DNA of 64,000 nt from Gloeopeniophorella convolvens (Eukaryota; Basidiomycota; Agaricomycetes; Russulales). The position numbers and the translations under genes are program-made. This document shows positions 1 through 10,580 of the stretch, one piece after another. The notes beneath the pieces are model-generated. The model searched no databases. It was not told where the DNA came from and saw only the letters and a list, made by a program, of their open reading frames with translations. The stretch covers positions 310,001 through 374,000 of the forward strand of contig WTXD01000007.1 in assembly GCA_022496205.1 (NCBI GenBank). Direction: 5' to 3'. How positions within the stretch are numbered: the stretch's first letter is position 1; each line of letters starts with the position of its first letter.

Positions 1-872
1 GCCCCTTGCAGGCTGTCTCGTCGGCCGCCTGCTTCCCCGCGTCCTCTTCAGCGAGCACGGCGTGGCCCCCGCGGACATGACTTTTGTCACGACAGACGCA
101 GGGAAGCCCTACTGCGTAAGCCCCCCCCTCCCCCTCCGCGCCCCGCCGCGGAACAGTGGGCCGGGTGCTGATCCCCGCGTTCCGCCCTTCGTGCGCGCAC
201 AGATCACGCCGGGCCTCCGCGCGCCCCTCGGGTACAATGTGTCCCATGACAGCGAACTGGTGGCGATGGCCTTCGCGCCCGGCGACCACGGGCCCCCTGC
301 CTTCCGCATCGGGGTCGACGTGATGAAGGTACAGGCGCCGCAGCGAGAAGGGTTCGCCTCGTTCGTCCACACCGTAGGAGACACGGTCAGCGGCTACGCA
401 ATTAGCGCGACCCACCGCCTTCACCGCTGATGCGTCGCCCTTGCGGCCTTGCTTCCTTGCTTTCCTAAAGCTGACAGATGGCGAGAAGCGCCTGCTCCTC
501 TCAAGTGACGTCCCGCAGAACGAGGCACTCGCCCGCTTCTATCTCATCTGGACGATTAAGGAAGCCTATACAAAGGCACTCGGCCTCGGCCTGGGGTTTG
601 ACTTTCGACGGATCGAATGCGACCTGGCGACGAACGTCGTCTCGGTCGACGGCGCCGTCGCGATCGACTGGCGCTTCGAGATTTTCCAGGTGGCGGTGGA
701 CGAGGATACATATCAGGGCACGGCGGTGCAGTTCGTGGGGAGCGGCAACGGCACGGTTGTTTCTCTAACTCAGGGTCAGATCGTGCGCTCCGGTGCTTCT
801 CGCTTCCTCCGGAACGCTCTCCGGCAACTGAAGGGGCTAGAACTAGAGAATGCAGATAATAGTAATAAGTAG
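1..872 (+). CDS. 4'-phosphopantetheinyl transferase, Sfp/Lys5/NpgA type (5' end missing)
   Basis: Transfers the phosphopantetheine arm from CoA to a serine of carrier-protein domains, activating alpha-aminoadipate reductase (lysine synthesis) and polyketide/nonribosomal peptide synthases. At least three exons are visible: up to about 114, about 201-370, and about 470-872. The second carries YNVSHD (the Sfp-family NxxHD-like motif) followed by GVDVMK, where the Asp binds magnesium. The third carries WTIKEAYTKALGLGL, the W-x-x-KEA motif with the catalytic Glu and Lys. The order and spacing match the family. The N-terminus lies outside the window, so the true start is unknown. The ending (ENADNSNK, then TAG) is a short polar tail. 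It is convergent with the F-box gene. A second, unrelated-class transferase (AcpS) lies at 29.7 kb. The family is secure; which carrier proteins it serves cannot be read. Confidence 0.85.
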
Positions 873-1158
873 GAGTGACATTATGTGTACATGCAAATGC
901 GTCCAAGCGGCATCTATAAATGCGAGTGTGTGAGTGTGTTATACTGTTATACTTCTAACGCGTGACGGCGGCGGCGATTAGATTCGAATCGGTCCCCAGC
1001 TGTGATACCCAAAATGAATGCCGAAAGAAGTAAGCCAAGTGCGGAGAGCCCATTGAACGCCTGCTGCAGGGGGTATGACAGACGTGTGTGGTAATAATAT
1101 GGTAATAAACATAGCATGACAACAGCTGAGAGAGAGCCCCGCGCCTGCCGACTCGTCA

Positions 1159-2244
1159 TCAGTAGACGAAAGCATAATCCGACGTAAAGTCAAAGTTGTC
1201 CTCTAGATGATGATCCGGGACGACGCTCATCGGAGCGGCTTGCCAGACCCGCCTGCATCCCTTTTCGTTTGCCTGGTATGACGAGCCCCAGTGCATGCCG
1301 GAGAGCTCAAAGTCGAGAAGTTCGGGCATGGACGTCAGCGTGCTGGCGACCTGTTCGTAAAAGTTCTAGATTGCGGAGAGACCGTTGCGTCAGCGCCGGG
1401 CCAAGTACTGTGCGGGTGGAGGAAGGAGAAAAAAACGCACATCGTCCGAAAGTTTTGCAGACACGTGAAAGGGCGCCATGAGTCGGAGGTAGGCAAGATA
1501 GGGCAGGTGCCTTGCCAGCGACTGGAGGAACGGCACGAGGAGCGCGGACGTGATCGCGCCTAAGACGGCGATGTGGCCCGTCGACTGGGCGAGGCACGCG
1601 ACCTCGTCCTCTGTCAGATCGCCGTCGTGTATGTGGATGCTCTCGAGAGGGCGGCCAGGTACGATGACCTTGACGGCTTGACATGAGCCCATCAAGTGCA
1701 CGAGATGGGGGATGGCGGCGTGCGAGAGACGGGGCAAGGGCTGAGCGCCCGGTACGGGAGCTGTATCGAGCTCGAGTCGCTCGAGTGCGGGGGTGCGCTC
1801 GAGGAGGCCCGTGACATGTGCGTCGAACGGGAACGAGGACGTGAAGGAGTGCAAGCGTGGATAGGTGATTGCGCGGGTGCGTGGGGTGAGTATCCAGCTG
1901 GCGGTGGGGTCGACGGCGAGGTGCAGCGAGGTGAGCTCCGACATGGCGGCGAGCGCGTCCGAGAGGGCGAGATAGAAAGGCCGGAGGGCAGGCGCGAGAG
2001 GGTCGAGCGTGAGGGAGAGGGAGCGCACGAAGCGGGCGACTGCGGGCTTGCGTGCGAGGGTGAGGACGACGGAGGTGTTGCGGCGTGCGGGGGAGAGGTC
2101 GAGGTTGCGGTAGAGGATGCGCTGCGCGATGGGGTAGAAGAGGGAGGATGTACGGGAGAGCGCGGCAAGATCTGGGGCGGAGAGGTCGTTGGCGATGGCG
2201 TCGAGGAGCTCTATGGGGAGACGGGGGAGGGCCATGGCGAGCAT
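1159..2244 (-). CDS. F-box protein with leucine-rich C-terminal half
   Basis: Probable substrate-recruiting subunit of an SCF ubiquitin ligase. The first 45 residues (MALPRLPIELLDAIANDL, then a serine-rich stretch and YPIAQRILYRNL) are a typical basidiomycete F-box. The next 250 residues contain irregular leucine-rich segments such as SLTLDPLAPALRPF and LRLMAPF, as in the many F-box/LRR-like fungal proteins. One phase-0 intron is inferred at about 1366-1426 (gtgcgt...ctag); it joins LSDD to NFYEQVASTLTSMPELLDFE, and the protein ends FDFTSDYAFVY. An in-frame extension of 42 residues upstream of the chosen start (to 2370) is possible but looks like 5' UTR. The gene is divergent from mitochondrial AspRS. 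The substrate is unknown; basidiomycetes carry hundreds of such genes. Confidence 0.75.
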
Positions 2245-2555
2245 TGGTGGAGCAGGACTGGAGACAGGACGGGCTCTTTTATGAAGGGACGCGTGCGAAG
2301 GGAGGGTCGAATCTACGATCAGGAGAGCGCAACGGTTGTGAGCGGGCGCGGTGACTGCATCCATTGTCATTTACATTGTCATTATCAAAAACATATGGGA
2401 CACCGACCCGGCTACCTGGCGCGCAGTTACGACACCTGTTCTGTTCCAGTTCTCAAGTCGCTCGCTGCCTCGCCTTGCCTCACAAGCGCTGCCGCGGTCT
2501 CCTCCGTGGATCCCGTCTACCCGAGCGACTCCTCCCCCTCCCCCCTCCCTCTCAC
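2245..2555. promoter_or_regulatory. divergent promoter region between the F-box gene and mitochondrial AspRS
   Basis: About 310 bp separate the two divergent start codons. The stretch holds both 5' UTRs and a C/T-rich tract just upstream of the AspRS start, as is common in fungal promoters. No TATA box is obvious. Confidence 0.4.
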
Positions 2556-5500
2556 ATGTGGCTTAGCGGCACCACCGCCCTGCCACGTCGAGCCAGCACG
2601 CTTCCCTTCCCTGCGCCCCCGTCTCGTCTCGCCCGCTTATCCTCGTCCACGTCCCGTGCTGTGCTCCGCCCAAATCACGGTCAGTCTCCTTTTCTGGCAC
2701 CGCCTCTGTAGAACTTTCCTCTCACTCGGCCTTTGGGTTGGGTGCGCTCCAGCTCCATTTCCGAAGCGTTCTCATAACTGCGGTGCTCTCTCTTCCAACC
2801 ACGTCGGTTCCCGCGTCGTCCTTGCTGGCTGGCTCCTTCCCGAACGGTAACCGCCCCTCTCCCTCCTCCCCGGCGCTTCCCCGCACCTCACTCCCCTCCT
2901 TCCCCCGCCCCAAACAGAAAGTTATCAAAGTCCCTCTCCTTCTTCCCCCTAAGGGACTCTTACGGGACTACCCAACTCGTCGTCCAGTCCCAGGCCAACC
3001 CCGACTCCCATGCCCAGTCATCCGGCCTTGCTGAGGCCCTCGCTGACGTCCCCGTCGAATCCACCGTGCTCATCCAGGGCCAAGTCCGTTTAAGGCCAGA
3101 GAAGCAACGTCGTCCTGTAATGCGCACATCTCCTCTCCGTTTCCCGTTTAGGCAGTCAAGTTACTAACTCTACCGCAGGATCCCGCAGGCGAAATCGAAG
3201 TCGTGGTCACGGATTTTACCCTCCTCAACCCGGCAGATCGTCACATGCCCTTTCTCCCGTCGGACTCGCAGAATCTGGTCAGATCGTCAACCCATTTCCC
3301 CCTCGTTTTACCTCTCATTCTTTGCCAGGCTAACGAAGACCTGCGGAGCCAGTATCGCTATCTAGACCTCCGCAGACCCCAGCTGTCGGCTAATTTGCGG
3401 AAGAGAAGTCAAGTTGCCAACATCGTGCGCTCCGTCCTCAGCCAACAAGGTGCCGCGGCTTCTATTCCTTCTTTGCTCATGGACCTCCGGCACGACATTC
3501 CCTACAGATTTCCTCGAGGTAGAGACGCCCATCCTTCTCAAATCCACCCCAGAAGGCGCCCGTGAGTTTCTTGTCCCCACCCGGGCCACAAGCTCTCCTG
3601 GGGCCAACCTCCAGGAGCAGCCCCTCTTTTACGCTCTCCCGCAGTCCCCTCAGCAGCCCAAGCAACTTCTTATTGCTCCGGTGGCGTCGACCGTTATTAC
3701 CAACTCGCTCGGTGTTTCCGGGACGAAGATGGCCGCAAGGACAGGCAGCCCGAGTTCACTCAGATCGATCTAGAGATGGCCTTTGTCTCTTGGGGAGGTC
3801 CATCCCAGGGGGACGACCCTTGGCGGATCGGTGGATCAGAAGTCCGTGACGTTGTCGAAGATATCGTCAGGGAGGTGTGGGCCCAGATGGAGAAGGTATC
3901 GCTGCCTGACAGATTCAGGGTGATGTCCTATGATGAAGCGATGCGCCGTGTGAGCAGGCTACTTTCATGTGTATTCATATACTTGACAATAATGCAACCA
4001 TTTCGTTTCCCTAGTTTGGCTCGGACAAACCAGATACACGCTTTGGGCTAGAGGTCGGTGCAAGTGCTCTGCGGTCATGGGCTCGAGCTCACTGTTTCAC
4101 ATATAAATTCTATAGATAGTGGACGTTAGCTCATGTTTACCTGCAAGCGCCGTTACGGCAGCGTGGGACTCTGGGGAAACCGTCGGCTGCCTAGCGGTAC
4201 GACAGTCCGATGACACTGCATTCCACCCAATCGCGGTCGATTGCCCCATAGAGGACCGATTGGTGAGTTTGATCTCCCGCCCAGCTGCCTGGTGTGCTCA
4301 AAGAATCCGTCGATAACCCTCCTACTCGATTCTGCAGGACCGCGTCGTTATTACTCCCGAGAACGTGTCGTCATGGCTTGCCGACTGTCCCATCGTCCGG
4401 GGCCTCTCCTCTCATGGTGGCCACCAGCACGGAAGCCGTCAACTTGACAAGACCCTGCCCGTCAAGCCAGGCGACGTCGTGTGGATCGGCAAGCAAGCCA
4501 TCCGAGCAGAGGTGAGGACGCTACAGGCCCATCGATTTCATTTCATTTCCCCGGGGGGTCCGATTGCTGAGGCCACATCTTACTTAGGGGGGATCGACGG
4601 CCCTTGGGCGACAAAGGCTGCGATTAGCCGAGCGGGCCCAGCAACACGGTAAGTTGGCGATCCGCTCCACACCCCCACGTTCCCCGTGGTGGGAGAGTGC
4701 AGCACGCGCAGCGCATTTATGCTGAGTTGGATGCTGAGTTGTATGTGTCATCGCTGCACGCAGGCACGTACACGCCAACGCGCGAGCCGCACTTTCTCTG
4801 GATCACCGAGTTTCCCTTGTTCACGCGCGCGGACCCCGAAAAGGATGCGCTGCTGGCCCAAGGCAGATGGAGCAGCACGCACCACCCGTTCACCGCGCCG
4901 GCGTGGCAGGACGTGCAGGCGCTATACGAAGGGCGCATCTCGGAGGTGAGCATCCCTGCGCACGTCACGTCCCGCGAGCAGCGCAACTGATGCACCTGTC
5001 CGTCTTCTCTGCTTGCGCTGCACGCCCGGCCATTCGTGTGGCGCTCCCATTTCCCGCATCATCAATTTTGCGCGGACGCTTTCCGTTCCCTTCGATACCC
5101 TTCCATGCGCGCGTGCGTGCGTGGACCAGATCCGGGGCCAGCACTACGACCTTGTGCTGAATGGGGTTGAGATCGGCGGAGGCTCCGTCCGGGTACACGA
5201 CGCGATGATGCAAGAACACATATTCTCGGAAGTACTCCAGGTGGGCCTCACGCCCCTCCGGCTCCGGCAGCGTGCCGTCGCGTTGCTGACATGCGCTGAT
5301 GGTGCTCCTCCCCATCTGTGCAACAACCAGCTCGATGCGCACGAAAAGGCGTCCTTCAATCACCTCTTGCACGCCCTCAAATGCGGCGCTCCACCCCACG
5401 CTGGGATCGCGCTCGGTGCGTCTCGCTCCGTAGGTGCGCTTCGTTCGCTCACGAGACGTGCTTGTTGCCTAGGCCTCGACCGCATGGTCGCTATTCTCTG

Positions 5501-5627
5501 CAACGCGTCGTCCATCCGCGACGTCATCGCGTTCCCGAAAACCAGCGCCGGCACAGACGCCCTGTTCAAGAGCCCCGCACCGGTGAACAAAGACGTATTG
5601 CATCAGTATGGTATCCGGCCTCTGTGA
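2556..5627 (+). CDS. MSD1: aspartyl-tRNA synthetase, mitochondrial (bacterial type)
   Basis: Charges mitochondrial tRNA-Asp with aspartate. The chosen start gives an Arg/Ser-rich, acid-free leader ([16 protein letters not shown]...) typical of a mitochondrial presequence. Many short introns interrupt the gene. Exons read in order: the anticodon-binding OB-fold ([20 protein letters not shown]), YLDLRRPQL, class II motif 1 ([20 protein letters not shown]), the aspartate-binding loop and motif 2 ([17 protein letters not shown], then [12 protein letters not shown]), the bacterial insertion region ([12 protein letters not shown]), STHHPF, and motif 3 ending [13 protein letters not shown]. The C-terminus ([14 protein letters not shown]...APV) is the bacterial-type AspRS ending. 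It is a complete gene of about 15 exons, convergent with the Ivy1-like gene. Confidence 0.93.
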
Positions 5628-5815
5628 CGGGATACACCCTAGACGTAGAGAGGACCTCCACTACTCGCTTAGATATAGAAAAACAAAGTTATCCGCGGCT
5701 CGCGCATATAGAGCTCGTTATGAAAGAATGAAAGCGAACAAAGGCAAAGGAGAAACGTCGTCATAGAGCAGACAACGTGCCGGCGCCGCTGCCCGCGACC
5801 AAGGCGCGCACGACG

Positions 5816-7687
5816 TCATGATGAGACCGGGACGGTTGTCCTGCCCGTACGGGGGCTGTGCCGCCCCTGCGCGCCTTCCTCGCCCGCGTCGGTGTCACTG
5901 CCCGCTTCCGATGCTTCCCCCGGTACAGAAGACGGTGACGTCGACGAGTCGTGCCCGGAGACCGATCCGCGCGGCGTCGAGTCCTGGCTCGCGCTCCGCG
6001 AGCGCGCGCCAAAGGGGAACCGCGCCCAGCTCGCGCCCGCGTCGCGCGGCGACCGCGGTCCGCCCACCGCGGGGGCGTCGTCCGCGGCGGCGGGCACGTC
6101 ATCCACAGGCGCCGCCCCAGGCGCGCGCGCCTCATCGATGACGGAGAGCACGCTGCGCAGCTTCGACTCGGCGCGGCGCGCGCTGCCGCCGGGCGGCGAC
6201 GATGGCCGATGAGACGGGTGCGCGCGGCGCGATGGCGATGGCGAACGCGGCGGGCTGGCCGCGTCGGCCCACTCGGACGCCGCGGCATCGGCGTACAGCA
6301 GCGCGCCGTTGCCTGCGTACGCCCACGTCGCGACGGCGCCCGTCGCAAACGCGTCGCTCGTCTCGGCCTGCGGCGTGACGCTCAGGGGGCTCGGCGATGC
6401 CGATGGGGCCAGGATGGACCCCAGCGGCGGGAGGATGCTGAAGATCTGATCCTCGGCGTGCGGCTGGCCGTACGAGTCGAACGGGTCCGGGATCGACTGG
6501 AGCATGGGCTCGAGCACGGGGTCCGAGCTGTCGTAGGGGCACGGGTCAGTTCGGCGAGTTATGCTGTATGTGGGCGCACGGGGCCCGGGAACTCGGGACG
6601 CACGCTTTGGCCGTGAAGCGGTCGAACACGTCTAGTGTTGAGCGAACCACGAGGGAGATCTAGGCGGGGAAGGACCGTGTTGGCGCGGGCTACGGTGCGG
6701 AAGTCCGCGGTGCATGTGCAGTATGTACCTTTCCTTGGACCACATCCCACACCTCCTCCTCGTGTTCGATAATTTCTTCGTAATGTCGGGCCTTGAGCTG
6801 GTCAAGGTCGTCCACCTGCCTCTGCAGCACAGTTAATGCTTCCCTGAACGATTGTAAATCTGCAGAGAAGCCGTCAGCACGAGACACTTCGCGCGGAATG
6901 AACTTGCGTACTTCGCTCCTTTCGATTCATATTACGCATCTCAGTAGCACGTATGATGTTACTCTTCTCGCGGAGGGTGCGCTCATAAGATGACGAGCGT
7001 TCCTACAGTATCTAGGTTCAACGGAGCTGTTATCGAAACAGGATAGGAGCCACTCGCATGCACGATGGTGCGGTAAGTGTCTAGGTGCTGACGTAGTGGT
7101 TTCTCAAAGTTCTTATCCAGCGTTTCGGACTGGGCGAGAAGTTAGGTTGAGCGGCGCAGTGGAATCACAATAGAATATCGGGATGCACCAGAACATGCCA
7201 GTGGTTGGCCATCAAATGATGCAGTCCTGCTGAGGCCTGTAGACGGGTCCCCTGTTCATATGATGGGCCTTTCATCCTGGATCCGCAGCTGCGTGAGGTC
7301 CCCGCTCCCCCCGGATGAACAATAACGCGGCGCACCCTGCACAGGATTCCATTGCGTCCGCAAACGCGGCAGTAGCCCTTGACATCATGAGTAGGGCGGA
7401 TTGGTAATTGGAACATGAGTTGAGCAGCTAGAGATTCCCGGAAGATGAGCACTGCCGGACCGCACGGCAGGCGTATGACAGGGCAGACTGACGGTCTCAT
7501 AGGACTGCATGCTGGCCTTGAGGTCAGAGCGCGTAATGATCTTTGCAGGGCCATTCTCGCCGAAGTTCACAGCCGAGATATTGGTGGTTTCTGAGAAGGT
7601 GGGCGAGGGCGGCGCGGGCGAGCCATTGCGCTTTGTCTGCGCATTCGTATTTATGGCGAGGGTCCTCAGGGAGTGTTGTTTGGGCAT
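5816..7687 (-). CDS. Ivy1-like BAR-domain membrane protein
   Basis: Yeast Ivy1 is a phospholipid-binding BAR-like protein of the vacuole/endosome that interacts with the Rab Ypt7 and Vps33. Spliced exons read: N-terminus MPKQHSLRTLAINTNAQ; the first BAR helix (SDLKASMQSYE, then ALLMMSRATAAFADAME); GTRLQASAGLHHLMANHWHVL; LREKSNIIRATEMRNMNRKE; DLQSFREALTVLQRQVDDLD followed by KARHYEEIIEHEEEVWDVVQ; SLVVRSTLDVFDRFTAKA; and DPVLEPMLQSIPDPFDSYG. The last 200 residues are Ala/Ser/Pro-rich, disordered and GC-extreme. The helical core is strongly coiled-coil. The BAR call is firm; the Ivy1 name rests on remembered family resemblance and no search was run. It is convergent with AspRS, and 532 bp separates it from bL19m. 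Confidence 0.7.
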
Positions 7688-8219
7688 AGACGAAGGAAAG
7701 AGGGACGAGAGGGTGGCGGAGAAGGAGAAGGAGCGAGGGTGTGCAAGACGTCAGCGAGGCCAAGCGGGGCGGAGAGGGTTCCTCGCGTCCTGCGCTGCGC
7801 ACTCTGCCGCCCAACCGGGACCGATACGGTCTCCACTCTCCTTTGCCCTCTGCTCGCTGGCCACAGCCCATCCAGCGAGCCATCGTACGCGCTGCTCAGT
7901 GTCGCAAGCGATACTCAGGGGCTTACTAGGAACGTGTCCAACGAAATGCACACTTCTCGCGGGTGCCCTCTTCCCAGTCACACACAGCCGACGCGAAAGC
8001 TCTCACTGACACTCCCTTCGAAGCACGCATTTATGGTTGATGGCTGAGAAATGATATTGACTGGGTAGCTATATAATAATGTAATTACTCTTCTGTGATT
8101 CTGCACAGGTGCCCGAATCCCAAGTGGCCAGTCGCCGCAGAGAGGTGTTCTATACTGCCATTGACGTGAGCAGCTGAACCAAGTGAATTCCGAGCGAACG
8201 AAACATACCCCGACCCCGT
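7688..8219. other. intergenic, no gene seen
   Basis: About 530 bp upstream of the Ivy1-like gene and downstream of bL19m. It contains A/G-rich and C/T-rich tracts (7690-7740, 7830-7870) compatible with promoter sequence. Reading frames here look like noise. Confidence 0.5.
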
Positions 8220-8768
8220 CTATGATCGCACACCAGCTGCCACGGCAGTCATCCGTTCTGGCGAGTCGCGCAGGTAGAACAGTTTCGCCTTCCTCAGCCC
8301 CCTGACCTTCTTTCCGTTGGGGCCGCCCACTCTCGACACCACGACGATCTCTTTGACGTGCGGCGAGTTCACAAAGAACTGCATCTCAACACCCGTGCGC
8401 TGCACCACGTTCCGGAGAACGAACGACGTGTCGGGTCCGCGCCGCCGGACGGAGACGAGCACACCGGAGAAAGATGTTGGTGCGTGTGTGAGGTTGACAG
8501 TGAGCACGGAGCCGGGGCGGATGCGGTCGGGATGGTTCCGCGAGAAAAGGGTGCTCATGATCTTCTGCTTTTCGGTGGAGGAGAGGGTACTTTGGAGGTA
8601 CGCCATGAGACCTTTGCCTTGGCGAAGGGCCGCTGGAGGTTCACCAGCGCGTGGAGGGGGAATAATGGCCGCCTGAGAGTAAGGGTAAGGCCTAGCAGAA
8701 GTGGTAACTGTACGCGACGAGGCGGCCCTCAATGCGCCGAGCGTTGACCGCACTGCCCTGGTGAACAT
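8220..8768 (-). CDS. IMG1: mitochondrial large-subunit ribosomal protein bL19m
   Basis: Structural protein of the mitochondrial 54S subunit. It is a single uninterrupted exon of 182 codons. The leader (MFTRAVRSTLGALRAASSRT) is basic and hydroxyl-rich, as expected for import. The core carries the bL19 signature: RPGSVLTVNL, GVLVSVRRRGPDTSFVLRNV, GVEMQFFVNSPHVKEI and KVRGLRKAKLFYLRD. The length fits fungal bL19m. It shares an upstream region with no close divergent partner; the downstream neighbour at 9091-9937 is also on the minus strand. Confidence 0.93.
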   Translation of the reverse strand: MFTRAVRSTLGALRAASSRTVTTSARPYPYSQAAIIPPPRAGEPPAALRQGKGLMAYLQSTLSSTEKQKIMSTLFSRNHPDRIRPGSVLTVNLTHAPTSFSGVLVSVRRRGPDTSFVLRNVVQRTGVEMQFFVNSPHVKEIVVVSRVGGPNGKKVRGLRKAKLFYLRDSPERMTAVAAGVRS

Positions 8769-9090
8769 GGTGTTGAGCGTCGTGCGGAACGTTGAGGACT
8801 TGTCACAATACGCCAGCGGCGAGACGCGTCGACCTCACGGAACGGGAGTTGCCGGACATTCTCAGGGCCAACTCAGGACGAGGACAGTTGTTTCGCTGAG
8901 TACTCAGCAAGCATACATCATTTACAAAGCAGGAGGTAACGTTGTAGTTGACAAAGGTAATAAAAGTAGAGTACGTTTAGAAAGAGCAGGATAAAACGAG
9001 ACGTCAGGCATTGCGTGAATCAGAAACCACGCCCTCGACCACTGGGAACACAGTCAACTTGCGCATACATCAGGTTGCGTACTCAGCAAC
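8769..9090. other. intergenic, no gene seen
   Basis: About 320 bp between the 3' end of the PABPN1-like gene and the start of bL19m. It presumably holds the bL19m promoter. No motif recognised. Confidence 0.5.
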
Positions 9091-9937
9091 TCACCGCCCA
9101 CGGGTTCCTCGGTAGGGGCTATAGCCTGCTCCTCCGCCTCGATAGCCCCCCCGGTAGCCGCCGCGATAGCCTCCCCGCCCTCGTCCCCGCCCTCGGTTGA
9201 AACCTGGGATATTGGTCCTCTTAGCAGTGACCTATGGGACTTATGAGCAAAGGTGTATGCAGGGCAGTGAGCGATAGTAGAAACCTTGATTAGCCGTCCA
9301 TGGAAAAGCGAGTTGTCCAGTGCCAGAGCAGGGTCGATGAATTCAGGTTCAGCAAACTCGACGTATGCGAACCTGGGTGCGACGAGACAGGTGAGACAGG
9401 GGAAGGGAGGCGCAAATGACCCGCCTACCCTTTTGGATGACCCGTGAACTTGTCGCAGAGTATGGTGATGCGGTTGATAGTACCGCAGGCTTGGAAGTGA
9501 GCCTGAATGTCCTCCGCCGTTGCACTGTAGTCTACCTATATGAAGTGGCGGTCACTGAAGGCTCCGAGCGGGGTAACGGGCCACGTACATTTCCAACGAA
9601 GACGCTCCTGCTGTCGATGAGCGCCTTGTCATCCTCGGTCTCCATAGGAGCCGCCTCCTCGCCGGCCTGCTCAGAAGTAGTAGAGCCTTCGGCAGCCGCC
9701 TGAAGCTCTCGCAGCTTTTTCGCTTCCCGTTCCATTTCTTCGACGCGCTGTTTCATGAGGAGGATTTCCTAAAGTAAGAATGTGGTGCACGGTGAGCGAC
9801 ACGCCAACGAGCTTTATAGCAGGGCAAGAGGGTGTGGCTGGCAGCCACACGATGCCACGCACCTTTGACTCCTCTTCCTCATTGTCGTCCATGGCCGTTT
9901 CGGCAGCGACAGGGTCGGTGGGAGCGACTTCGGCCAT
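9091..9937 (-). CDS. PAB2: polyadenylate-binding protein 2 (PABPN1/Pab2 type)
   Basis: Nuclear poly(A)-tail binding protein involved in polyadenylation and RNA surveillance. The layout is canonical: an acidic N-terminus ([20 protein letters not shown]), a coiled coil ([19 protein letters not shown]), an RRM beginning [12 protein letters not shown] (RNP2) with [17 protein letters not shown] and RNP1 GFAYVEF, then an RG-rich tail ([19 protein letters not shown]) ending YRGTRGR. Several short introns split the RRM, including one at about 9370-9430. Order and length match fission yeast Pab2 and human PABPN1. The arginine-rich tail is the usual arginine-methylation substrate in the family. Confidence 0.9.
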
Positions 9938-10580
9938 TGTCCAGTCGTGGCTAGTGACGCAGTAGTGCCTGCCAATAATGCGCCTTCAAGCGGAAAGCGC
10001 GGAAGGTGTAAAGTTTCGGCGGTCACGTTCTCGGTCACGCGCCAGACAAGGGCGCGGTCCCACGGGGTCCTGTTCCACCTCCGTCTTCCTCAGACAAGTC
10101 TCCTTGGCAGACCTGCCTCGACCTCACTTTCCTCCAAATCCGGTCTATGCGATGCGTCCACCAATCATTTCCGGTACACTACGGCGCTTGCATATGTTCA
10201 AATAACGGGCGCCTGCCACAGCATGGGCGTTTAGAGAGGCGCACAAAAATATTTATCGAGCGGTTATGCGCTCCCGCTCCCAATGATGATATTTGGTTCA
10301 CGGAAATGATGTCATACCGGGCGAAAGAAATGAGACCATAAAAGCACTGGCTTGTGTATCTGGCGATACTGGGACAGCCACGACCGCGACAGGCGAGCTC
10401 GAGGTGGATATGGCTGCGGTCGGAGTGAGAGGGGGCTGTCATTTCCGGTGAGGAGAGGCGGGCGGCCGGTGGGACACTGTGCCGGACCCCGAGGAGCGGC
10501 AGAGACAATGCGGTGCAGCCGGCGCCCATCGGTGGGACGGTTCCGATTGTTTGTGGTCGACCTCAGACTTTTATACCGCG
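9938..10580. other. divergent promoter region, PABPN1-like gene and Zn2Cys6 factor
   Basis: 643 bp between two divergent start codons. No convincing gene. Both promoters and 5' UTRs must lie here. An AT-richer patch sits at 10240-10300. Confidence 0.45.

Noticed and set aside
1696..2850. Plus-strand open frame of 384 codons
   Set aside because: Mirror of the F-box gene; Glu/Gly/Arg low-complexity composition produced by the antisense of a GC-rich coding strand.
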